From: Vibrio mangrovi
GTDB taxonomy: Bacteria; Pseudomonadota; Gammaproteobacteria; Enterobacterales; Vibrionaceae
Assembly: GCF_024346955.1 (NCBI RefSeq)
Contig: NZ_AP024883.1
Location: forward strand, 2,852,001 to 2,916,000
Length of the DNA stretch: 64,000 bases
Reading direction: 5' to 3'
Below are positions 16,029-24,151 of the stretch, in pieces (position 1 is the first letter of the stretch; each line of letters begins with the position of its first letter). The translations under genes and the position numbers were made by a program. The notes under the pieces are model-generated. The model made no database searches. It was not told the origin of the DNA and saw only the letters and a program-made list of their open reading frames with translations.

Positions 16029-18275
16029 TTAATTTTTACCAGCACGAATAAAGCCGGCAAAACCGAATTCTTCAAAATGAGTCTGCATCATACAATAAAT
16101 ATCATGACCATAAGGTTGCATCAGCGCCTGTGATGCAAGTTTTTCAAGTGTTTTAATTTCTGAATGGCGAATCAAATATTTCACTTTCGCAACATTCGAA
16201 GTATTCATACTCAATGCCCGGAATCCCATACCAATTAAAAGTAATGCCCCTATCGGGTCACCCGCCAATTCTCCACAGACACAAACATCAATCTGATACT
16301 GATGACAAACATCAGAAATATGCTTTAACGCCATCAATACTGACGGATGCATGGATTCATAGACATCAGCAACCCGGGCATTGTTCCGGTCAACTGCTAA
16401 TAAATATTGTGTCAGATCGTTTGTTCCGACTGAAATAAAATCCACTCGGTTGGCTATCTGGGGTAACAGGTAAAGCATTGACGGGACTTCAACCATGACG
16501 CCAATTGTTGGCATCTTTACCCGCTCATCGACTAAAGAAACTTCTTCAAAAGCCTGATGAATCAGAGCAAGAGCATCATCGAACTCTTTCATCCCGGAAA
16601 TCATCGGTAACAAAATTCCGAGATTATTTGTCTCGGTACTGGCTCTCATCATCGCCCGGAGCTGAATAAGGAAAATATCCGGATGATCCAGTGTGAACCG
16701 AATACCACGCCACCCCAGAAATGGATTATCCTCTTCAATCGGCAGATAAGGGAGAGGTTTATCTCCGCCAACATCCAGTGTTCTCATCACCACTTTCTTG
16801 TTGGGATATGTGCAAAGAACCTGACGATAAAGCTGTGTCTGTTCTTCTTCGGAAGGAAAACGATTCTGCAATAAAAAAGAGATTTCTGTGCGGTACAAAC
16901 CGACGCCATCAACTCCCTGATTAACTGCGGCATTGTTCTCTGTATTCAGTCCGGCATTCAACAGAATCTCAACCGGATATCCATCCAAAGTCACAGCTTT
17001 CTCGGACAAACCTTCATTTGCCATTTCCGAAAGCTCACTTTCTTCTTCCATCAGCTCCTGATACTCTGCCAGCACTTCGGAATCCGGTGAAATATGGATG
17101 AACCCGCTATAACCATCAACGATGGCTAATTTATTATTAATTTCTTTAAAATTTAAGGACACACCCATCACGGCAGGAATGCCCAAAGCACGGGATAAAA
17201 TTGCAGCATGAGAGTTTGCCGCACCTTCCAGTGAGACTACGGCCAAAAGCTTATCTTTCGGAATACTGGCCAGAATCGAGGCGGTTAACTCTCTGACGAC
17301 CAGAATAATCGGTTTTTCCAGAGTCAGCTCTTCCTGTTCACTGTTGTACAAGAAATACAGCATTCTCTGGCCAAGTTCCCGGAGATCCTGAGCTCTCTCC
17401 CGCAGGTAAACATCGGACATTCCGGAAAAACGTTCAACATATGATTCGACAACCTGACGTAATGCCCAGTCAGCCCGGTCACCTTTCTGAATTTGCTCCT
17501 TCAGATCCTTACGCAGCATCGGATCATTGAGTAAATGGGTAAACAGGTCAAAAATCGCCAGAGTTTCTTTATGAATATCGCCATCGAGCTTCTTGCGCAT
17601 CCGTCGAAAATCACTCAGCGCATTTTCAACTGCCCTCGATAACCACTCCTGCTCTTTCTTTATATCCAGCGTAGAAGCAGGCAAAACATTTTCCAGCTCA
17701 GGCTGGGAGTTATCCCACCAGAATTCACCGATAGCAACACCAGGCGATGCGCCGATGCCACGAACTACAGATTGCTGTTTTGAAAGCGACCACAATCCCT
17801 GAGACTGAGCATGTGCAACCAGCACAGCCAACTGAGCCGACAAGGTGACAATAAATGATTCTTCGATTTCGCTGAACTGACGGGGAGAACGCTGTTGGAC
17901 AACCAAAACCCCCAGCACTTTCTTACGATGAATAATCGGCGTACCTAAAAAGCTCTGGTATACCTCTTCACCCAATTGCCGGAAATATTTAAAGTGAGGA
18001 TGTTTTGATGCTTCGGCCAGATTAATCGGCTCAGCAGAACGTTTCACTAAACCGACTAACCCTTCATCAAAACCGATGTGAATCTTGTTACCTTTAAATT
18101 TCAGCCCCTGAGTCGCAATCAGTTCAAGGCGTTGCTTTTCTTCATTGGCCAGATAAATCGTGCAACATTCGGTATTCATTGCCTCACAGGTTTCTTTCAC
18201 TAGGACGTCAAAAGCCTGATGAACATCTTCCACTTTTGAAACCCGTTCAACAATTTCCCGAAGCTGAGAGAGCAT
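16029..18275 (-). CDS. ptsP: Nitrogen-PTS phosphoenolpyruvate phosphotransferase (EI-Ntr)
   Basis: This 748-residue protein has an N-terminal GAF domain (about residues 15-150) and then an enzyme I unit. The phospho-accepting histidine is in GAANSHAAILSRALGIPAV, and the PEP-binding barrel has VCGELAGDP near the C-terminus. EI-Ntr passes phosphate from PEP to NPr and EIIA-Ntr and senses nitrogen state via GAF. The ATG is two bases past the rppH stop and its GAGG site is inside rppH, so the genes are translationally linked. In V. cholerae the nitrogen PTS affects biofilm formation. Confidence 0.95.
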   Translation of the reverse strand: MLSQLREIVERVSKVEDVHQAFDVLVKETCEAMNTECCTIYLANEEKQRLELIATQGLKFKGNKIHIGFDEGLVGLVKRSAEPINLAEASKHPHFKYFRQLGEEVYQSFLGTPIIHRKKVLGVLVVQQRSPRQFSEIEESFIVTLSAQLAVLVAHAQSQGLWSLSKQQSVVRGIGASPGVAIGEFWWDNSQPELENVLPASTLDIKKEQEWLSRAVENALSDFRRMRKKLDGDIHKETLAIFDLFTHLLNDPMLRKDLKEQIQKGDRADWALRQVVESYVERFSGMSDVYLRERAQDLRELGQRMLYFLYNSEQEELTLEKPIILVVRELTASILASIPKDKLLAVVSLEGAANSHAAILSRALGIPAVMGVSLNFKEINNKLAIVDGYSGFIHISPDSEVLAEYQELMEEESELSEMANEGLSEKAVTLDGYPVEILLNAGLNTENNAAVNQGVDGVGLYRTEISFLLQNRFPSEEEQTQLYRQVLCTYPNKKVVMRTLDVGGDKPLPYLPIEEDNPFLGWRGIRFTLDHPDIFLIQLRAMMRASTETNNLGILLPMISGMKEFDDALALIHQAFEEVSLVDERVKMPTIGVMVEVPSMLYLLPQIANRVDFISVGTNDLTQYLLAVDRNNARVADVYESMHPSVLMALKHISDVCHQYQIDVCVCGELAGDPIGALLLIGMGFRALSMNTSNVAKVKYLIRHSEIKTLEKLASQALMQPYGHDIYCMMQTHFEEFGFAGFIRAGKN

Positions 18276-18277
18276 GT

Positions 18278-18802
18278 TTATCCTCTTTTCCCTTTGCGTT
18301 TACCTTTCATCTTCCGTGCTTTAAATGGCATCGCAACGGAAGCAAACTCTTTCATTACCCGCCGATAAACATCGCGCTTAAATGAAACAACCTGCCTTAC
18401 CGGATACCAATAACTCACCCAACGCCAACCATCAAACTCAGGGGTTACTCCACGCTGCATATTAATTTTAGACTCATGACTCTCTAAACGCAGGAGAAAC
18501 CATTTCTGTTTTTGACCAATACAGACAGGTTGAGAATCCCAGCGAACCAATCGTTTGGGAAGTTTATACTTCAGCCAATGACGACTGGATGCAATGACCT
18601 TCACATCCTTTTTTGTTAAACCAACCTCTTCGTATAACTCCCTGAACATCGCCTGTTCCGGAGTCTCACCATGATCAATTCCTCCCTGAGGAAATTGCCA
18701 AGAGTGTTGTCCGTATCGTTTCGCCCAGAATACCTGACCATGGTTGTTGCAGATTACAATACCGACATTCAGCCGATAACCATCGCCATCGATCACTGGC
18801 AA
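18278..18802 (-). CDS. rppH: RNA pyrophosphohydrolase
   Basis: This 174-residue Nudix hydrolase has the Nudix box GGIDHGETPEQAMFREL followed by YEEVGL. It begins MPVIDGDGYRLNVGIVICN, as RppH does. It removes pyrophosphate from 5' ends of mRNA and so triggers RNase E decay. The C-terminus is a basic tail (RKMKGKRKGKRG). It is the first gene of the rppH-ptsP-tauE-lgt run, downstream of the DnaA-box region. Confidence 0.95.
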   Translation of the reverse strand: MPVIDGDGYRLNVGIVICNNHGQVFWAKRYGQHSWQFPQGGIDHGETPEQAMFRELYEEVGLTKKDVKVIASSRHWLKYKLPKRLVRWDSQPVCIGQKQKWFLLRLESHESKINMQRGVTPEFDGWRWVSYWYPVRQVVSFKRDVYRRVMKEFASVAMPFKARKMKGKRKGKRG

Positions 18803-18974
18803 ACCTCTAATAAAATTTAACTTCTCCCGATTTTTTCATAGATCCCCGAATGTAGCAAATATCCATTGACAAGAAAGACAAAAATAATCCGTGGATTAAA
18901 TCGGATATCAGCAGGTCGATACAGCAACTTATCAACATGGGATAACAAATTTGTTCGATCTTATTCACCTTTTC

Positions 18975-19012
18975 TGTGAGTAACTATGTGAAAAAGTGAT
19001 ATATTACTCACA
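18975..19012. repeat. Inverted repeat TGTGAGTAA/TTACTCACA
   Basis: Perfect 9-bp arms at 18975-18983 and 19004-19012 are separated by 20 bases. Arm centres are about 29 bp apart, close to three helical turns, which would suit a protein operator better than a tight hairpin. Confidence 0.55.
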
Positions 19013-19182
19013 ATTTTCAGAGCAACATCTCCCAACAAGCTTTTTAAAACTCAAACAACAAAATTTTATTATTTATTATTAATCAAATAGTTAAATTAAA
19101 TCCATCGCTTTCACTAATCTCTCAAAGATCTACAAAGATCAAATCCCCATTCACATCGAACAAAGATCAACCACCACTATCT

Positions 19183-19191
19183 TTATCCACA
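19183..19191 (+). promoter_or_regulatory. Perfect DnaA box
   Basis: TTATCCACA, identical to the strong consensus DnaA box. It lies 14 bases after the third AAAGATC repeat. Confidence 0.65.
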
Positions 19192-19291
19192 TCATTCTGG
19201 ATAATTCGTTAAAAAAATTGCAAATTATTCTCTCTAAACCCCTGTGTATTCATCCATGATTTAACACCTGTCACGAACTTATATAAAAAAT

Positions 19292-19300
19292 TGTGGATAA
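19292..19300 (-). promoter_or_regulatory. Perfect DnaA box, reverse orientation
   Basis: TGTGGATAA, the complement of TTATCCACA. Two perfect boxes about 100 bp apart in a non-coding region are unlikely by chance, as a given 9-mer is expected about once per 130 kb on either strand. Confidence 0.65.
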
Positions 19301-19502
19301 GTTGAGGAAATGCTCTGCGCTCCGATCTTTCAGACAAACAATGACCTGCTCTCACTTCATCTGGTAAACTAATGAAAATTACATCCTGAAGTGTTGCTTA
19401 TATACACATGAATGTCTGCCCCGCCTAGTGAGTGTTGATCTTTCGTGATGTTTTTTGCAGCAGTTTATCGTGCATTTAGCCAGAGCAGATCAACACGCCC
19501 TA

Positions 19503-20168
19503 ATGAAACCAGAACCAAAAACAGAAAGTGAACTACTTGAAAGAGCCTGGGAGATTGCCGGGCTGAGTTTTGCTGAACTGGCGAAAACCGCTCATATGCA
19601 GGTACCTGCGGATCTGAAGAGAGACAAAGGCTGGGTAGGACAACTTCTTGAATGGCATCTGGGGGCAACAGCCGGCAGTAAACCTCAGCAAGATTTTGAA
19701 CAGTTAGGAATTGAACTAAAAAGTATCCCGATCAGCTATACAGGGAAACCGTTGGAAACCACCTTTGTTTCTGTCGCTCCACTAACCGGTGTCCATGGCC
19801 TGACCTGGGAAAGCAGTCATGTCAGGAACAAACTTTCGCGGGTTCTCTGGATCCCGGTTGAAGGTGAACGGGATATTCCGGTTTCTGACCGAAAAGTCGG
19901 TGCTCCTCTGCTGTGGAGTCCGTCACCAGAAGAAGAGTTACAACTCAAAAATGACTGGGAAGAATTGATGGAGTTCATTGTGTTAGGCCGGATAGAACAG
20001 ATTACTGCCAAACATGGTGAAGTCCTTCAGCTTCGCCCCAAAGCTGCTAATGGCAGGGTAAAAACCGAGGCTTATGGCGCAAGCGGTAAAATTATTCGTA
20101 CCTTGCCCAGAGGTTTTTATCTCCGGACTCAATTTACGGCACAAATCCTGGCACATCATTTTATTTAA
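19503..20168 (+). CDS. mutH: DNA mismatch repair endonuclease MutH
   Basis: MutH nicks the unmethylated strand at hemimethylated GATC sites when activated by MutS and MutL. From the ATG at 19503 the protein is 221 residues, beginning MKPEPKTESELLERA. The catalytic set D-x6-E-x-K is present (Asp64, Glu71, Lys73 in QQDFEQLGIELK), with LRPKAANGRVKTEA and LPRGFYL following. A longer in-frame start at TTG (19455) would add 16 non-conserved residues, and neither start has a clear ribosome-binding site. The upstream region is itself rich in GATC. A small hairpin (20190-20205) follows the stop. Confidence 0.92.
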   Translation: MKPEPKTESELLERAWEIAGLSFAELAKTAHMQVPADLKRDKGWVGQLLEWHLGATAGSKPQQDFEQLGIELKSIPISYTGKPLETTFVSVAPLTGVHGLTWESSHVRNKLSRVLWIPVEGERDIPVSDRKVGAPLLWSPSPEEELQLKNDWEELMEFIVLGRIEQITAKHGEVLQLRPKAANGRVKTEAYGASGKIIRTLPRGFYLRTQFTAQILAHHFI

Positions 20169-20347
20169 TCACAACTTCAGTTCATTCATCATCACTCCAG
20201 TGATGACAATGGGGCATCATCCTTTTCTTTAAGCTTCATCCGGATTGAATAAATTCAACCACAGAAGCCCATAGACCTATGGTATACCGACAGTAAAATT
20301 TCTGTTTCCTTTTCAGTAGGAATTTCGCTTATAGTGAAAGACCAAGC

Positions 20348-20405
20348 ATATACCCAAGTGGCCTCCGTCACTCTGGATCCTGCATCTTGAGGTTACTTGG
20401 ATCGA
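20348..20405. repeat. Dispersed palindromic repeat, best copy
   Basis: The left arm ATATACCCAAGTGGCCTC and right arm GAGGTTACTTGGATC form an imperfect inverted repeat around a 22-base centre that contains GCATCTT. Related full or half copies occur at about 28651, 32805, 40501, 45061 and 62786. This copy lies between mutH and tas. Confidence 0.7.
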
Positions 20406-20484
20406 TCTATAAAGCTCAAATTTAACTAAGAAATGTGCAGTCAGAACTGCCTAATCATTAGTTTTTCGACCAAAAGGAAGTTAT

Positions 20485-21534
20485 ATGCACTATACAAAGC
20501 TGCCTCACTCAACATTGGAAGTCAGTAAAATCTGTCTTGGTACCATGACCTTCGGCGAACAAAATACGCTTGATGACGCTTGTAGCCAGCTTGACTACGC
20601 CCTTGAGCGGGGAGTCAATTTTATTGATACGGCAGAAGTATATCCCATTCCTCCCAAGCCGGAATCTCAGGGAAAAACAGAAGAATTTATTGGTCAGTGG
20701 CTGGAAAAATCAGGCAAACGGGAAAAAGTAGTTCTGGCAACCAAAGTTGCCGGGCCAGTCACCGCCGGACCGAGAAATCCACTTCAGATCCGGGAAAATA
20801 TGGCACTGGATCATCGCAATATCCATCAGGCTATCGATAGTAGTCTTGCCCGGCTGAAAACAGATTATATCGATTTGTACCAGCTACACTGGCCGCAACG
20901 CCAGACAAACTGTTTCGGTACTCTGAACTACCCGGAACTGCCGGAAAAAGAAGAAGTCACTCTGATCGAAACACTGGAAGCCATGACCGATCTGGTCCGG
21001 GCCGGTAAAATTCGCTACATCGGTGTCTCCAATGAAACGCCCTGGGGAGTAATGACCTATCTCCGTCTGGCAGAAAAACACGATTTACCGCGTATCGTTA
21101 CCATTCAGAACCCTTATAATCTGCTGAATCGCAGCTTCGAAATCGGTCTCTCAGAAATCAGCCACTTCGAAGGTGTAAAACTGTTGGCTTATTCACCTCT
21201 CGCTTTTGGAATTCTGAGTGGGAAATACCTTGACGGTGCCAGACCTGAAGGTGCCCGCTGTACACGTTTCGAACGCTTTAAGCGCTACTTTACACCTCAG
21301 GGAATCAAGGCAACCGAGGCTTATATTCAGCTTGCCCGGGATTATGATCTGGACCCGGCTCAAATGGCGCTGGCTTTCGTAAACCAGCGTCCTTTTGTCG
21401 GTTCCAACATCATCGGCGCAACCACGTTAGCTCAATTAAAAAGCAACATCGATAGTATTGATATCACATTGTCGGATGAGTTAATTGGTAAAATCAATGA
21501 CATCGCCACGACCTACTCTAATCCTTGTCCGTAA
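20485..21534 (+). CDS. tas: Aldo/keto reductase Tas
   Basis: This 349-residue AKR-fold protein is strongly similar to E. coli Tas: LEVSKICLGTMTFGEQN at the N-terminus, FIDTAEVYPIPPKPE (catalytic Asp and Tyr), DYIDLYQLHWPQR and YIGVSNET. It is an NADP(H)-dependent cytoplasmic reductase with no firmly known substrate. AAGGAAG lies six bases before the ATG. It follows mutH, from which a dispersed repeat separates it. Confidence 0.9.
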   Translation: MHYTKLPHSTLEVSKICLGTMTFGEQNTLDDACSQLDYALERGVNFIDTAEVYPIPPKPESQGKTEEFIGQWLEKSGKREKVVLATKVAGPVTAGPRNPLQIRENMALDHRNIHQAIDSSLARLKTDYIDLYQLHWPQRQTNCFGTLNYPELPEKEEVTLIETLEAMTDLVRAGKIRYIGVSNETPWGVMTYLRLAEKHDLPRIVTIQNPYNLLNRSFEIGLSEISHFEGVKLLAYSPLAFGILSGKYLDGARPEGARCTRFERFKRYFTPQGIKATEAYIQLARDYDLDPAQMALAFVNQRPFVGSNIIGATTLAQLKSNIDSIDITLSDELIGKINDIATTYSNPCP

Positions 21535-21598
21535 TTTTTACTTTTTTAATGCCCCTGCGCCTCATTCTGAGTACCTTGCATGAGGCTTGATATGTGAG

Positions 21599-21628
21599 GG
21601 CCAGAAGGAGCAGAAGCTCCTTCTGGCC
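21599..21628. terminator. Perfect hairpin between tas and the DUF1127 gene
   Basis: 13-bp perfect arms GGCCAGAAGGAGC (21599-21611) and GCTCCTTCTGGCC (21616-21628) with an AGAA loop lie eight bases from the stop of the convergent DUF1127 gene. There is no T-run on either side, so it may stabilise 3' ends or terminate weakly in both directions. Confidence 0.75.
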
Positions 21629-21635
21629 TGTCTGG

Positions 21636-21887
21636 TTACGTCGGTATTCGCAATGACATTAACTGGCGGATCAAATGAATACGACGTGTCACACGCTGAT
21701 CTTCATTCATCGAACGACCAATAGGCCGACCATCAGCTTCCAGACCGATATCACGTAGCAGATGAGGATTATCCCACGGAATATCATAAGCACTCCGGCG
21801 AACTTTTCTTCTCCACGCCCGTTCTTCACGACGTAAATCGGCACGAATAAGCAATGCTGCTAGTGATAAATAAATTGAATGACGCAT
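21636..21887 (-). CDS. DUF1127-family small basic protein
   Basis: This 83-residue protein is rich in arginine. The segment WDNPHLLRDIGLEADGRPIG is the DUF1127 motif (h-x-D-I-G-L), found in small proteins such as E. coli YjiS and in alphaproteobacterial small regulators of RNA turnover and phosphate or stress responses. AAGGAG lies seven bases upstream of the ATG. A second small gene with an equally strong site lies 125 bases upstream on the same strand, so they may share a transcript. The precise role here is unknown. Confidence 0.82.
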   Translation of the reverse strand: MRHSIYLSLAALLIRADLRREERAWRRKVRRSAYDIPWDNPHLLRDIGLEADGRPIGRSMNEDQRVTRRIHLIRQLMSLRIPT

Positions 21888-22012
21888 AGCGGTATCTCCT
21901 TGAGAATCATTGGCTGGAGGAAACCTGGCTACACTTAACAGAATAAAATTGGATTCTTTGACTTATTAAGCTGCCATATTTCCGCAGCCTAATAAAAAAG
22001 CTTACGGATTGA

Positions 22013-22132
22013 TTAACTAAAAATATCTCGTTTCATTTGACGGAACATACCGATAATGGCTGTTGCCTGTGAATCAGAAATAGGATGAGATACAGACGCA
22101 CACACAGAAATAACATAGAATACAGATTTCAT
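22013..22132 (-). CDS. Unannotated 39-residue small protein
   Basis: The ATG at 22132 is preceded by AAAGGAGA at ideal spacing and the frame runs 39 codons to TAA. The peptide begins MKSVFYVISVCASVSH, a hydrophobic start, and ends in a basic stretch (FRQMKRDIFS). It could be a small membrane-associated peptide. It is upstream of and co-oriented with the DUF1127 gene. Support comes from the ribosome-binding site and position only; I recognise no family. A weak stem (GCTGC/GCAGC) follows the stop. Confidence 0.5.
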   Translation of the reverse strand: MKSVFYVISVCASVSHPISDSQATAIIGMFRQMKRDIFS

Positions 22133-22386
22133 AGTGCGTCTCCTTTAGTAATTACAATCCAGTTGAAAGGTTTATGACCGAAGCCACGAGAACAATTTTA
22201 TGAAAACAAACGAATAAATCAATAAATAATCGATTGATAATCTTTAAAAAGATAGATTAATTCAATAATTAACAAGTAATAATGCAACCATACGACATTC
22301 AACTAAAATCAATTATTTTCTTGAAACAATTCACTAACACTATATTTAATCATATGACCATAAATATAAAATAAAAAATGATATAT
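22133..22386. other. AT-rich intergenic region between the small-protein gene and the vpsR terminator
   Basis: About 250 bases, very AT-rich (runs such as AATAAATCAATAAATAATCG). It should hold the promoter of the 39-residue gene. No further frame or clear operator was seen. Confidence 0.5.
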
Positions 22387-22418
22387 AAAAAAGCCTTATT
22401 ACAATCAATAAGGCTTTT
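22387..22418 (-). terminator. vpsR intrinsic terminator
   Basis: The stem AAAAGCCTTATT/AATAAGGCTTTT, read on the minus strand, ends in TTTTTTATAT and lies about 50 bases after the vpsR stop. It is a classical Rho-independent terminator. Confidence 0.88.
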
Positions 22419-22465
22419 CAGACAGCATCATACTACTTTGCTGAAATAAAACAGTCACAATATAA

Positions 22466-23797
22466 TTAATTCATCTCTTCCGAAATTAAATTATGCTTAT
22501 TCAACAAACGATACATTGTCGCTCTTGATATACCCAACTCTTTAGCTGCCTGAGTAATTTGACCGGAATTAGACTCAAGAACCAACATCAACGCCTCTCT
22601 TTCAGAACGTTCACGGATACTTTTCAGACTTAATTTCCCATCCCCGAATTTCGGCAAATCCAGATTACTCTCACCAAGCATGACGGTATCAGACATCAAC
22701 ACCATACGCTTAATTTGATTGATCAACTCACGAATATTACCCGGCCAGTGATAACGGGAAAGCATCTTCAGCGCATCCTCCGTAAATCCTCGGGCCTGAG
22801 CATTATATTCTTTTGAAAATTGTTGCAGATAGTGGCGGGCGATCAACGGGATATCAGCAACACGCTCTTTTAAACTGGGTACATTAATCCGCAGAACATT
22901 GATGTAGTGATACAGCTCATCATTGAAGTCACCATCAATCAAGGCCTTCTCTATATCCGTTGCATTTGCTGCCAGAATCCGGATATCAACTTTCTGAAAC
23001 CCTTTCGATGTTTCAACAGTTCCTTCCTGAAAAAAACGTAGCAAATTCAACTGCTGATCTTTTGTAATAGATAGAATATCGTTTAAAAGAACCGTGCCAC
23101 CATCGGCTTTTTCCAGAATCGAAACAAAATCATCATCGGCACCAATGCCAAATAGTTCCATCGCGAAACGTTTTTCGGACATTGCCCGGCAATTTACGGA
23201 AATAAACGGCTTCTTTGAACGGGAAGAAGTATTATGAACGGCCTTGGCTACAACCTCTTTCCCGGAGCCGCTCTCCCCATGAATTAATATACTGACATCT
23301 GTCGGTCCAATCCGCTTAATCTGATCCCGTAATCGCTTCATCGGGACCGATTCACCAATCAAACCAAAATTATCGTTCAGACCATAATGAGGCCACACTT
23401 TTTTCTCAAGTTTCAGCATACCGAGCTGGTGCCCGATGGTACTGAGTAACTGCGCATCCGGGATTGGTGCAGTAAAGAAATCAATGCAGAAGTTTACAAT
23501 AAACTGACATATCGTATCTGAACTTAACTGAGACTCACGAATAAACGCAAGCCAACGAACTTGCCTGTGACTACTTACTAAGTTCGCTACCCCATTTAAA
23601 CTGAACTCATCGTGACTTAAATCGACAATTCCGATACAAGGACCAGTCTCATCAAACAGGACATCAGCCTTTCTTAAATCACCTACCTGAGAACACCGCC
23701 AACCAACTTGTTCTAATACCGAAAGCCATGGTTCATACGTGCCACCAACCACGATAAGAGAACCTGGTACAGAGTCCATACGGAACTGATTACCCAT
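22466..23797 (-). CDS. vpsR: VpsR, c-di-GMP-responsive biofilm regulator
   Basis: This 443-residue protein is closely similar to V. cholerae VpsR. An atypical receiver (residues 10-125) keeps Asp59 in CIGIVDL. An AAA+ domain follows, with Walker A GESGSGKE (174-181) and Walker B-like GGTVLLND (233-240). A Fis-type helix-turn-helix lies at the C-terminus (TQAAKELGISRATMYRLL). The sigma-54 contact loop GAFTGA is replaced by GIGADDD (217-223), in keeping with the published finding that VpsR works with sigma-70 RNA polymerase and c-di-GMP. In V. cholerae it activates the vps operons, so the EPS locus in this window is a natural target. Confidence 0.95.
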   Translation of the reverse strand: MGNQFRMDSVPGSLIVVGGTYEPWLSVLEQVGWRCSQVGDLRKADVLFDETGPCIGIVDLSHDEFSLNGVANLVSSHRQVRWLAFIRESQLSSDTICQFIVNFCIDFFTAPIPDAQLLSTIGHQLGMLKLEKKVWPHYGLNDNFGLIGESVPMKRLRDQIKRIGPTDVSILIHGESGSGKEVVAKAVHNTSSRSKKPFISVNCRAMSEKRFAMELFGIGADDDFVSILEKADGGTVLLNDILSITKDQQLNLLRFFQEGTVETSKGFQKVDIRILAANATDIEKALIDGDFNDELYHYINVLRINVPSLKERVADIPLIARHYLQQFSKEYNAQARGFTEDALKMLSRYHWPGNIRELINQIKRMVLMSDTVMLGESNLDLPKFGDGKLSLKSIRERSEREALMLVLESNSGQITQAAKELGISRATMYRLLNKHNLISEEMN

Positions 23798-24083
23798 GAA
23801 CTATTCCTTATCATTTATTCATATTGTTATGTAATTTGGGGGCTTCTATAGTATTGATTATTAATAATTACGCTACCGTAAATGCGAATTAAAAAACGCA
23901 TATTCTTAATTATGAGACTAACATAAAAATTTACATAAAAAGAACCAAAGCGATAAAATACTATGACCCACCTTTCTTATCCGATGACAACCACTCAAAT
24001 ATATTTTTCCCCCAGAAGCTCCTCCTATTAAATATAAATTACACACTGGTCTAACCATCCTACCTTCTCTTTCCGATAAAACA
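23798..24083. other. vpsR upstream region
   Basis: About 285 AT-rich bases between the vpsR start and the lysS terminator. The vpsR promoter should be here. No gene, strong palindrome or repeat was recognised. Confidence 0.5.
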
Positions 24084-24107
24084 AAGCCTTTCCCGAAGGA
24101 AAGGCTT
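24084..24107 (-). terminator. lysS terminator
   Basis: A 10-bp perfect stem AAGCCTTTCC/GGAAAGGCTT with a CGAA loop, read on the minus strand, is followed by TGTTTTATC. It lies about 45 bases beyond the lysS stop codon. Confidence 0.85.
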
Positions 24108-24151
24108 AGACTGTTTTTATCGTATTAATTCATCACACTGACGTGAAGTAC

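Larger units (their letters stand above)
18803..19502. other. rppH-mutH divergent intergenic region with origin-like features
   Basis: This 700-bp region contains no supported gene. It holds two perfect DnaA boxes (TTATCCACA, opposite orientations, about 100 bp apart), a one-mismatch box TTATCAACA at 18929-18937, a very AT-rich tract at 19060-19100 and seven GATC sites. There are five copies of AAAGATC or its complement (19124, 19134, 19162, 19324, 19437), and a 9-bp inverted repeat at 18975-19012. It must also hold the divergent rppH and mutH promoters. Confidence 0.6.

Noticed and set aside
18803..19502. rppH-mutH region as the main chromosomal origin or as the Vibrio crtS site
   Set aside because: The main origin lies at gidA/mioC, and crtS of V. 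cholerae is at a different gene neighbourhood as far as I recall. Only the DnaA-box cluster itself is claimed.
22466..23797. VpsR as a classical sigma-54 activator
   Set aside because: The GAFTGA contact loop is absent.
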